Shown piece by piece: positions 30,397-37,865 of a stretch of DNA of 56,395 nucleotides. The DNA comes from Gammaproteobacteria bacterium HGW-Gammaproteobacteria-4 (GTDB taxonomy: Bacteria > Pseudomonadota > Gammaproteobacteria > Xanthomonadales > Xanthomonadaceae). Made by a program: the position numbers and the translations under genes. Every line of letters begins with the position of its first letter. Positions within the stretch are counted from its first letter, which is position 1. The DNA lies in NCBI GenBank assembly GCA_002839995.1, contig PGZC01000011.1, positions 1-56,395 on the forward strand, read 5' to 3'. The notes below the pieces were generated by a model. The model searched no databases and was not told the origin of the DNA. It saw nothing but the letters and a program-made list of their open reading frames with translations.

Positions 30397-30426
30397 CGAA
30401 GCCCCGCCGTTGCCGGAGGGGCTTCG
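30397..30426 (-). terminator. Terminator of the distal oxidase cassette
   Basis: CGAAGCCCC / GGGGCTTCG hairpin 21 bases beyond the stop at 30448, followed on the minus strand by TCGTTTTCG. Confidence 0.8.
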
Positions 30427-30447
30427 ATTTACCGATGTGCTACCAAA

Positions 30448-32319
30448 TCAATGCAGCGAGAACACCGCCACATCATGGTGGAACGGATCGAACTGATACA
30501 TCCGCAGGCGGATGCTCGGCTCGTGGTTCAGCCTGATCGACACATCAAGCGACCCGAGCTGGTCGCCCTGAGCCGGCATCACCATGGTGAACGCACCGAC
30601 CGGCGGACCGGCGTTGAGCCAGTAATGCGTGCGACCGAAGGTGAAGAAGCAGCCCGATCCCAGTTGCAGGCTGGAGTTGATGTCCGGGCTGCGCGGGTTC
30701 GCCTCCAGATGCTCGTCGGTGCCGCCACGATCCATCGGGAAAATGGTCTCGCCCGTTTCCTCATCGATGACGGTGGTCGGATCGGTGAACTGGAAGTGAT
30801 TCTCCCAACCGCGCGTGCCGCCAAAATCGACGTTCACGTACATGTGCGGGAACTTGTCGGCGTTGAGCAGCTTCACCTTGTAGTCGAAACCACGGGTGTT
30901 CCAGTCGACCAGGGTATTTTCCATCACGCCCTTGAAGCTCTCCGCACCCAAGCCACTGCCTTCGCCAGACACGTTGCGCGGCGACTCACCGTAGATGGTG
31001 TTGTTGACGTAGAGCATGGTCAGGGTGGCATCGGGATCAACCTCGACGCCGCGCGGCAACTTGCGCCGGGTCAGCAGTTCGAGATAGGTCGTGCGCAGAT
31101 CGGCGACCAGCGGTGCGGCCACGTCCGCGTCGTAGTCGTGGCTGCGCAGCATGGACTTCAACTCACGCAGCAGATTCCACATCCGCTTGGCCGGTGCAAC
31201 ATCGCCGATCATGCCGATCGCTTTTTCCTTGGCGGCCTGGTTCTTGCGCGGGTTGGCACCAAACACCTGCTTTTCCATTTCATACAGGGTGGTACGACCG
31301 GGCTGGCCAAAGGCATTGACCGGGAAGATCTTGGTCGAATTTTCCAGCACCTGCACCCGCGGCGGGTGGATACGCCAACCCCAGTGATAGGCCAGGCTCC
31401 AATGCTTGCCGAGAGACTGCTTGACCTTGACGGTGTAGCGCGTACCTTCCACCAACATCGGGAAGAACGACGTATCCATCGCGATACCGGCGCTCGCCGC
31501 ACGCACCGGCAGCGGCGTGCTCTGATTGTCGTTGTCGAAATACATCACAAACGGCGAGAAGTCGTCGATGCCGTTCTTCAGGATGTTGACGTGGTAGGTG
31601 ATCGTCCACGGCACGTCGAGCACCAGCGATGGATCGATCATCGCCGTGTCGGACTCGATGTTTTCGCCGAAGTAGATCAAGTTGACATCGACATTGCCGC
31701 CAACCACCTGCTTGGTCTGCGGATCGTAGATCGGCATCACTACCTTGCGCTTGAGCGGGCCATTGTAGTGCAACAACGGCATGCCCTCATAGGCGCGATC
31801 CGGCAGCGTCTGGCGGTGCAGCTTGTTGCCCTCCAGAATGTCGATCGCGTTCTGCACGTAGATACGCGACAGCTCGTTGCGACGCACTTCGCCCGATCGG
31901 AAGAAGCGCTCGATCGCCTCGATCTGCACCAGCAGATCCGAGTTCGGCGAATCGCGACGAATCGATTTTACCGACACCGGGCCGTCATGCAGGTTGTACG
32001 CGCCGTCAGGTGTCGACGGCAAGGTGTTGGGCAGTTCGGTGCCGTTCGGCAGACGGTAGTTCTCGTACACCGTCGGCAGGAAGTTGCTGCCCGGCGGATC
32101 GGTGAACACGTTACTCGGCGCGAAAATCGGATTTTCCGGCGTCGTAATGTCGAACCCCGTTGCCGGCAGATTCGGATCTGCCGGTATCCGGACGTTGGTG
32201 TTCATCGGAGGCAACGGTTGTGCCTGTGGATGCTGGGCCATGACGCTGGCTGAGGCAGCAAGCCCCAGCACCAGCGCAGCGGCCAGTGTTCTTGCCAAGG
32301 TTACTTGTATTTTACGCAT
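30448..32319 (-). CDS. Secreted protein of unknown family, distal cassette copy
   Basis: Paralogue of the protein at 25497-27377. The product has 623 residues with a Sec signal peptide (MRKIQVTLARTLAAALVLG, cleavage near VMA-QH). ATG 32319 was chosen because a GGAGGGGG site precedes it and the N-terminus then matches the paralogue. All conserved blocks are present: LLHYNGPLK, TYHVNIL, HWSLAYHWGWRIHPPRVQV, LYVNNTIYGE, LGSGCFFTFGRTHYW and the C-terminal FHHDVAVFSLH. The segment between the N-terminal third and HYNGPL differs: the proximal copy has a GHNHGPGG insert that this one lacks. Family and function are not recognised. It is the last gene of the distal cassette. Confidence 0.85.
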   Translation of the reverse strand: MRKIQVTLARTLAAALVLGLAASASVMAQHPQAQPLPPMNTNVRIPADPNLPATGFDITTPENPIFAPSNVFTDPPGSNFLPTVYENYRLPNGTELPNTLPSTPDGAYNLHDGPVSVKSIRRDSPNSDLLVQIEAIERFFRSGEVRRNELSRIYVQNAIDILEGNKLHRQTLPDRAYEGMPLLHYNGPLKRKVVMPIYDPQTKQVVGGNVDVNLIYFGENIESDTAMIDPSLVLDVPWTITYHVNILKNGIDDFSPFVMYFDNDNQSTPLPVRAASAGIAMDTSFFPMLVEGTRYTVKVKQSLGKHWSLAYHWGWRIHPPRVQVLENSTKIFPVNAFGQPGRTTLYEMEKQVFGANPRKNQAAKEKAIGMIGDVAPAKRMWNLLRELKSMLRSHDYDADVAAPLVADLRTTYLELLTRRKLPRGVEVDPDATLTMLYVNNTIYGESPRNVSGEGSGLGAESFKGVMENTLVDWNTRGFDYKVKLLNADKFPHMYVNVDFGGTRGWENHFQFTDPTTVIDEETGETIFPMDRGGTDEHLEANPRSPDINSSLQLGSGCFFTFGRTHYWLNAGPPVGAFTMVMPAQGDQLGSLDVSIRLNHEPSIRLRMYQFDPFHHDVAVFSLH

Positions 32320-32407
32320 TGTCTTTAACCCCCTCCGTTGCCGAGCCAGCGCGAGCTGCACGGACAATGGATGATTGATTGCAGGTCATGGGATAGCACG
32401 CTCGCGC

Positions 32408-33055
32408 TCAGGCGATGGTGCTGCGCATGTCGATCAAGAACGGCTTGTGATGCTTGCCCGTGCTGAGCAGCCCCACCGCTTCCGCGATGAAAATCGGCTG
32501 CACGCGCGAGGGCTTGGTCAGCCATCGACCGGTACGCTGGTTGCCTACCCAGGTAAGGCCGTGGATCGAGCCCATCACATTGAACGCCATCAGGATCTTG
32601 CGGATGGATTCCGGGTCGCCGTTGAGGAACTGCCAGCGAGCGCCCTTGGCTTCGGCGTATTGCTTCAGGCTCTCGGCAGTATCGACCTCGGGCTTGGTGG
32701 TGACCGTGTAGATGTGCACGTCATCACCCAGGCGATCGCCCAGCATTTCCTGCACCTTGACCATGTTGTCGATGATCGGATACGCCTGCTCACCGTCGAG
32801 CGAGGCAAAGTTCAACAACACCAGTTTGTCCTGGATCAGGTTCTCGTAGAACCAGAACTTGGCGCCATGCTGATCCTGCACCAGCACCTGCGGAAAACGC
32901 TTGGCCAGCTTGCTGTCGGCCGGGCGCTCGCACGCCAGCAACATCGGGTTGTTCGGATCGGCGGCAACGGGTGCTTTCGCCGCGGCATTGGCCGCCAACG
33001 CGAGCGCGGGTACGCCCAGGCCCAGTGCCTTTACAACATTTCTTCTGCTGTTCAT
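32408..33055 (-). CDS. SCO1/SenC-like thioredoxin-fold protein lacking CxxxC, distal copy
   Basis: The product has 215 residues with a Tat-like N-terminus (MNSRRNVVKALGLGVPALAL). It is closely similar to the protein at 27470-28102 along its whole length. At the position of the SCO metal-binding CxxxC it reads NFASLDGEQAYP, again without cysteine; the single cysteine is in LLACERP. Loss of CxxxC in both paralogues shows that it predates the duplication and is kept by selection or shared descent, not a chance mutation. It lies 48 bases after the oxidase gene and 88 bases before the unknown secreted protein. Confidence 0.8.
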   Translation of the reverse strand: MNSRRNVVKALGLGVPALALAANAAAKAPVAADPNNPMLLACERPADSKLAKRFPQVLVQDQHGAKFWFYENLIQDKLVLLNFASLDGEQAYPIIDNMVKVQEMLGDRLGDDVHIYTVTTKPEVDTAESLKQYAEAKGARWQFLNGDPESIRKILMAFNVMGSIHGLTWVGNQRTGRWLTKPSRVQPIFIAEAVGLLSTGKHHKPFLIDMRSTIA

Positions 33056-33103
33056 TTCAAACTCCTTGCATATCGGATCGTGAAATTCGCGAGTGCCGGG
33101 CGA

Positions 33104-34828
33104 TCAGGGGACAATTTCCCAGGTCAGCATCATCGCGTTGTCCTCATGCGTGTTGTTATGGCAATGGATGGGATAACGGCTGAGGAAGTCGTCGAAGCGA
33201 TAGAACACGCGGACGTCGTCGCCTGGTCCGATCGTGAACACGTCCTTGCGCGACTTGCCCACGCCAGTCGGCGGACGGCCGTTCCAGGTGAGGATCTGCG
33301 CTTCTTCGAAGTGGACGTGCACCGGGTGCGCCCAGGTGGCGCCAGCGTTGCGGAAACGCCAGATCTCGGCAGTGCCCTGCTTCGGATACGCCGAGGTGAT
33401 GGTCGGATCCATGAACTGGCCGTTGACCGTCCACAAGCCCATGTCGTGATCGAACACCCACTCGCGCTCGGCAACGACTTCGCCCAGGTCGATATCGGGC
33501 AGCGCACGCAGGAAGTCCGGCACGCGGCTGTTGTCCTCGGTGTTCACGTCCTTGACGCGAATCTGCATCACCGGCACGCGATCGGGGCCTTGCAGACGGC
33601 GACCGGTCGGACCCTGGCCGTTGATCTGCTCCATCAGGTTCAGCACATTGATGGTCTTGCCGCGGAACGCGGAGAAGTCGACGATGGTGTCGTAGCGATT
33701 GGCCGGGCCGATCACGATGGTTGTGGTATCGACCGGCTCTTCCAGCAGGTTGCCGTCGTTGGCGATCGACAGGAAGCCGATCGGGGTTTCGCTGCTGACC
33801 GGACGGGTCGCGCCGCCACCGCTGATGTGCTCGAAGAACGCCAGCTCGTAGAAACGCGACGGGCCGCCATCGAGCCAGCGCAGACGGTATTTTCGCGGTT
33901 CGACTTCGAGGTACGGAAACGCCTTGCGGTTGACCGTGATGACATCGCCGAGATGACCATCGGTGTTGAACACGTTGTAGGTCGGCTGGCCCTGCGCGGT
34001 GAAGCGGACGTCGTGCAGGATGAAGTACAGATCGTACTCGCCGTAGCCGCCCGGCAGGCGCAGCGCGCTTTCGTTGGTGTCGTTCTCGTCGCCCGAGTCG
34101 ATGTGATCGTAGAAGATCGCCATGCCCGACAAGCCCGCGTACACATTGGTCGCGGTGAAGTCGATCATGTGATCGTGGTACCACAGGCTGCCCAGCGCCT
34201 CACGATAGTCGTGGCGCGCGTAGATCATCGCGTAATGGTGATCCCAGAACTCGCCCGGCTCCATGAAATCCATCGGGAAGCCGTCGCTCTCGCTGCCGAC
34301 GTGGGCATTGTGCAAGTGCGTGGAGGTTGCCGGATAGCCGAACTCCTGGATCTTGGCGTCTTCGGCATGCGGCAGGTTGTTGAAGCGGCGCATGAACACC
34401 GGCTCGCCATAACGCGCGACCAGGGTGTTGCCGGGCATCGCACCGTCGAACATCCAGCCCAGCGATCCCTTGCCGCCTTCAGTGAGCGGGTTCAGATCCG
34501 GGTGGTAGGTCCAGTAGCCTTCGGTTTCCTGCTGGATGTAATGCTTGACCGGCGGAAACTCGTTGAAGCGCTGGTGACGGAAGCGGCCGTTGTTCGGGCC
34601 GGGACTGAACAGCGAAGGATCCACCTCCTGCATCGGCGGTGGAATGTAAACCGCTTGATTGAAGTACCCGACTTGCGGGCTGAGCGGCTCCGTTTCCGGG
34701 GTTATCAAACCCTCGGGCCTGCACAACTGCGCTTGCGCGACTCGCGGCAGCATGCTGCCGCCGAATATGGCGGGCGTTGTCGCCAACGCTGCTGCGCCGC
34801 CTTTCAATACATCTCTTCTCTTGGCCAT
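33104..34828 (-). CDS. Tat-exported multicopper oxidase (CotA/bilirubin-oxidase-like), distal copy
   Basis: The product has 574 residues from ATG 34828, chosen because it begins MAKRRDVLKGG exactly like the proximal paralogue. An in-frame upstream extension is basic and unlike any signal peptide. The Tat signal is intact. Copper motifs are HLHNAH, WYHDHM, HPVHVHF and HCHNNTHEDNAMM (555-567), with Cys556, His561 and likely axial Met566. Compared with the proximal copy it has a loop insertion (near EHISGGGATRPVSSE) in the middle domain, so substrate access may differ. First gene of the distal cassette. Confidence 0.92.
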   Translation of the reverse strand: MAKRRDVLKGGAAALATTPAIFGGSMLPRVAQAQLCRPEGLITPETEPLSPQVGYFNQAVYIPPPMQEVDPSLFSPGPNNGRFRHQRFNEFPPVKHYIQQETEGYWTYHPDLNPLTEGGKGSLGWMFDGAMPGNTLVARYGEPVFMRRFNNLPHAEDAKIQEFGYPATSTHLHNAHVGSESDGFPMDFMEPGEFWDHHYAMIYARHDYREALGSLWYHDHMIDFTATNVYAGLSGMAIFYDHIDSGDENDTNESALRLPGGYGEYDLYFILHDVRFTAQGQPTYNVFNTDGHLGDVITVNRKAFPYLEVEPRKYRLRWLDGGPSRFYELAFFEHISGGGATRPVSSETPIGFLSIANDGNLLEEPVDTTTIVIGPANRYDTIVDFSAFRGKTINVLNLMEQINGQGPTGRRLQGPDRVPVMQIRVKDVNTEDNSRVPDFLRALPDIDLGEVVAEREWVFDHDMGLWTVNGQFMDPTITSAYPKQGTAEIWRFRNAGATWAHPVHVHFEEAQILTWNGRPPTGVGKSRKDVFTIGPGDDVRVFYRFDDFLSRYPIHCHNNTHEDNAMMLTWEIVP

Positions 34829-34894
34829 TGATCCCGTGCTCCTGTACCGCCGGACATTGATGCCGGTTCGAGTTGGCGGTCGGTGCCAAGATCG

Positions 34895-34932
34895 CCCCAG
34901 TGGCTGCACGGTTGCCCGTCCAGCCACTGGGG
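34895..34932 (-). promoter_or_regulatory. Leader hairpin of distal oxidase cassette
   Basis: Arms CCCCAGTGGCTG (34895-34906) and CAGCCACTGGGG (34921-34932) form a perfect 12-base stem about 65 bases before the oxidase start. On the minus strand no T run follows, so it is more likely a stability or attenuation element than a terminator. Confidence 0.5.
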
Positions 34933-35117
34933 GAAGCTCTACGCTACCTGCGATGCGATCCATCGCCTGTGCTACCTGCGGGTTGGTCCAAAGTGAATTT
35001 CACTTTTCCCCGAACCGAACCGCCATACGCACAGGTGAATCGCGCCCCCGCCCCCTGTACTACGACTCCCCACCGGGAATGACGCCGCTGCGCGAACGCA
35101 TTGGGTCAACCCCGATG

Positions 35118-35134
35118 TGCGGCAATTTGCCACA
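35118..35134. promoter_or_regulatory. RegA/RegR-like dyad upstream of distal cassette
   Basis: TGCGGCAATTTGCCACA shares 15 of 17 bases with the dyad at 30159-30175, including the flanking CCCGAYG. It lies about 300 bases before the oxidase start. Confidence 0.45.
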
Positions 35135-35240
35135 GGGGCAACGGGGTAGGTCTGTAGCTTTGCGCACACTGCGGCGAAGTTTTATGCAATCGCCATGTTT
35201 GCGTCACAAAAATGTCGCTCGTCGGCCGCTTTGCGCGGAT

Positions 35241-36437
35241 TTACGCGTTGTCCCGTTCCACGTCATGCAGCGAATATCGCCGCAGCAACTGTGATCGGCG
35301 CGATGGTTCGATGTTGAGCCGATGCGGATCGTCGCCAACCAACGCCAGCAAACGCCGGTCCATCACCCGAAACCACAGCGGCGGCACATAGGCCAGCAGG
35401 AACATGCCGAAGTAGCCGCTCGGCAATTGCGGGATGCCCTCGAAGTTGCGCAGGCACTGATAGCGACGCGCGGCATGGGCATGGTGATCGGAATGCCGCT
35501 GCAGCTGGAACAGCGCCCAGTTCGAGATCAGGTGATTGCTGTTCCACGAGTGCTGCGGCTTGCACGGCTCGTATCGCCCATCGCCAAGGCGCAGGCGCGC
35601 GATGCCGTAGTGCTCGATGTAGTTGGCCGAGGTGAGCTGGAAGTTGGCCCAGAACGACGCCGCCAGCACGAACACGATGATTTCCGGACCCAGCCATACC
35701 ATCAGCAGCGACCAGAACGCGAGCGTGATCGCGCTGGTCTGCACGATGTCGTTGCGAAGGCTCCAACGCGACTTGCCGAGCCGCTGCATGCGCTCGCATT
35801 CCAGCGCCCAGGCACGACGCCACGCGCCGGGCATTTCGCGCAGCACGAAACGATAGATCGATTCGCCCATGCGCGACGATGCCGGATCTGCCGGCGTGGC
35901 GACATCACGGTGATGCCCGCGATTGTGCTCGATGAAGAAATGGCCGTAGCCGGTCGGCGCCAGTACCAGCTTGGCCAGCGTCTGTTCGAGCCGCGAGCGT
36001 TTGTGGCCGAGCTCATGCCCGACGTTGATGCAGAACCCGCCGACCACGCCGGTGGCCAGCGTGACCGCGAGCAGGCCATGCCACGGCAGCGCGTGTGCCG
36101 CCACAAACCAGGCGGCGAACACAAACCATGCCCACAGCATTGGTACCAGCGCCCAGGTGATGTAGCGGTAATAGCGATCGGCTTCCAACGATGGCACTGC
36201 TTCCTCCGGCGGATTGCTGTTGTCGGCACCGAGCACGGCATCGAGCACCGGCAAACCGATGTACACCAACGCCACCGGTAGCCACAGCAGGCGCGCATCG
36301 CCGAACCCGATAAACAGCAGTGGCCCAGCGCCAACCAGCGATGGCACCAGCAGCGACAGCAGCCAGCGGTAGCGCGATGGATCGCGCCAGGAAGCCGGCA
36401 TAGCGGCGGCGGTCATCTCGGGTATGGATGCATGCAT
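35241..36437 (-). CDS. alkB: AlkB-type integral-membrane alkane/fatty-acyl monooxygenase
   Basis: Non-haem di-iron membrane hydroxylase that typically oxidises medium-chain alkanes to 1-alkanols with rubredoxin as electron donor. The product has 398 residues. The three histidine boxes are HELGHK, EHNRGHH and LQRHSDHHA, with NYIEHYG between the second and third. About six hydrophobic segments are present. No rubredoxin or rubredoxin reductase is in the window. The start is uncertain among ATG 36437 and in-frame ATGs at 36416 and 36401. Divergent from an AraC-family regulator, the usual kind of alkane-pathway control. The substrate (alkane, fatty acid or ester) is not determinable here. Confidence 0.88.
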   Translation of the reverse strand: MHASIPEMTAAAMPASWRDPSRYRWLLSLLVPSLVGAGPLLFIGFGDARLLWLPVALVYIGLPVLDAVLGADNSNPPEEAVPSLEADRYYRYITWALVPMLWAWFVFAAWFVAAHALPWHGLLAVTLATGVVGGFCINVGHELGHKRSRLEQTLAKLVLAPTGYGHFFIEHNRGHHRDVATPADPASSRMGESIYRFVLREMPGAWRRAWALECERMQRLGKSRWSLRNDIVQTSAITLAFWSLLMVWLGPEIIVFVLAASFWANFQLTSANYIEHYGIARLRLGDGRYEPCKPQHSWNSNHLISNWALFQLQRHSDHHAHAARRYQCLRNFEGIPQLPSGYFGMFLLAYVPPLWFRVMDRRLLALVGDDPHRLNIEPSRRSQLLRRYSLHDVERDNA

Positions 36438-36754
36438 GGCGGGCGATTCTCGTCAGGATTGCGTGCAGCATGGCGGCTGGCGCAGCGCGGCAACACCGCA
36501 GAGAATGGCAACCATTCGTCATTTCGTGCCACCATGTGGCGAACACGCCCACCTGAGGAAACCCTGAAAACCAGCCCTCCACTGTCATTGCGAGCGCTCA
36601 AGCCTTTAGCCGCGAGGTCGAAGGCCGTGGCGGGAAGCAATCCAGCACCTTGTTTTTCAGTGCATTTCTGGATTGCCGCGTCGCTTCGCTCCTCGCAATG
36701 ACAGCTTGTTCAGAGCTTCCCTAACGCCGCACCGCTCAGTGAGGAATGCAGCCG
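36438..36754. other. Divergent intergenic region alkB / AraC regulator
   Basis: This 317-bp gap is mostly filled by a palindromic dispersed element (36556-36722). The alkB promoter should lie in the first 120 bases; no consensus pair is obvious. Confidence 0.6.
36556..36722. repeat. Palindromic element (GTCATTGCGAG family)
   Basis: About 165 bp. Left end AGGAAACCCTGAAAACC...GTCATTGCGAG, right end CTCGCAATGACAGC...AGAGCTTCCCT in inverse. Related to 18443-18590 and to the half copy at 43439-43505. Confidence 0.65.
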
Positions 36755-37816
36755 ATGGCGTCAGGTTTTTGCTCCCCGCGCAGTGCCATCGAGCCGGCAT
36801 CCTGGCGCGAACCAAGCCTGCACCCGGTGTACCTCAAGTTGTTGCTGGCGATGCTGCAAAGCCGAGGCGTCGGCATCGACGCACTGCCGGCCGACGCGAC
36901 GCCGGATAACGCCATGCTGTGCGCTGGCGATCGGCACATCGCGTTCGCGCCGATCCATCATCTGGTGCAGTGCGCGATCGCCGCGACCGGCAGCCCATGG
37001 TTGGGGCTCGAACTCGGCGCCAGCGCACATGCCTATAGCCACGGCGCCGTGGGTTACGCAGCGGTCGCCAGCGGCAGTGTGCGGCAGGCACTGGAAACCG
37101 TGTGCCGGTTTGCCGCCATCCGCACCAGCGTCGTGCGCTTTGAACTGCATAACAATCCCCGCGGCACACGACTGCACATTGTGGAATCGTTCGATCTGGG
37201 CAATGCGCGCATATTCATGCTGGAAGCCTGCATGGTAATCGTCGAACGCCTGTTGCAGGCGCTCTCGGTGCATGGCTGCGACCGTCTGCACTACGCCCTG
37301 CCTTGGCCGCAGCCGTCATGGGCCGGCCTGTATCCGCGCTATCTGGCCGGACAAGCGACATTCGGCGCACCCGGTCTTTGCATCCATCTGCCGGACGATC
37401 TGCTCGACCAGCCCTGTGTCAGTGCCGATCCGGACGCCTACCGTTCGGCGCAGCGCGAATGCGAGCGCAAACTGCTGGAAGGCCAACCCGGCCGCGATTT
37501 GGCCAGTGCGGTGCGTCTGTGCCTGCTCGCTTGCAATGGTGAGTATCCAAGCGCGGCGCTAATGGCGAAGCGTTTGAACCTGTCGCCACGCAGCCTGTTC
37601 CGGCACCTGCGCCATGCCGGAATCAGCTTTCATGCGCTGCTCGACGAAGTCCGTTGCGAGCAGGCGCAATGGCAGTTGCAACATCGCGACGATCCGGTCG
37701 AGCGCATCGCCGAGCGTTTGGGTTATCGCGACACCTCCAACTTCTCGCGCACCTTCCGCCGCTGGACCGGCCTGACCCCGAGCGCATGGCGCGAGCAGGC
37801 GCGCTTGCAACGCTGA
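36755..37816 (+). CDS. AraC-family transcriptional regulator
   Basis: The product has 353 residues. The N-terminal part is an OruR/ArgR-like 'arabinose-binding' ligand domain (GLELGASAHAYSHGAVGYA...). The C-terminal AraC double helix-turn-helix lies at about 265-350 (SAALMAKRLNLSPRSLFRHL; ERIAERLGYRDTSNFSRTFRRWTG). ATG 36755 is preferred to ATG 36746 because the GAGG site at 36741-36744 is then 10 bases upstream instead of one. Position suggests control of the divergent alkB and the downstream VOC-bicupin gene (49 bases after it). Such regulators often sense aliphatic or aromatic compounds. No operator could be identified. Confidence 0.88.
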   Translation: MASGFCSPRSAIEPASWREPSLHPVYLKLLLAMLQSRGVGIDALPADATPDNAMLCAGDRHIAFAPIHHLVQCAIAATGSPWLGLELGASAHAYSHGAVGYAAVASGSVRQALETVCRFAAIRTSVVRFELHNNPRGTRLHIVESFDLGNARIFMLEACMVIVERLLQALSVHGCDRLHYALPWPQPSWAGLYPRYLAGQATFGAPGLCIHLPDDLLDQPCVSADPDAYRSAQRECERKLLEGQPGRDLASAVRLCLLACNGEYPSAALMAKRLNLSPRSLFRHLRHAGISFHALLDEVRCEQAQWQLQHRDDPVERIAERLGYRDTSNFSRTFRRWTGLTPSAWREQARLQR

Positions 37817-37865
37817 GCGGCCGACTCCCGAAATCCACTTCGCCAAACCACGGAAAAACCGCATC

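Larger units (their letters stand above)
29828..30447. other. Intergenic region between the two oxidase cassettes
   Basis: This 620-bp region has no convincing gene. From left to right it holds a leader hairpin of the proximal cassette (29898-29916), a GC-rich block resembling the region upstream of the distal cassette (about 30095-30125), a RegA/RegR-like dyad (30159-30175), a REP-type pair (30301-30369) and the terminator of the distal cassette (30397-30426). Confidence 0.7.
34829..35240. other. Upstream region of the distal oxidase cassette
   Basis: This 412-bp region lies between the oxidase start and the alkB-like stop and has no gene. It contains a strong leader hairpin (34895-34932), a GC-rich block resembling the region upstream of the proximal cassette (about 35045-35080) and a RegA/RegR-like dyad (35118-35134). 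No clear -35/-10 pair was identified. Confidence 0.65.

Noticed and set aside
25500-34831. Several long plus-strand open frames opposite the oxidase cassettes (for example 25500-27443, 30313-32253, 32375-34831)
   Set aside because: They mirror the minus-strand genes, which carry signal peptides, copper motifs and ribosome sites; the plus-strand products have shadow composition.
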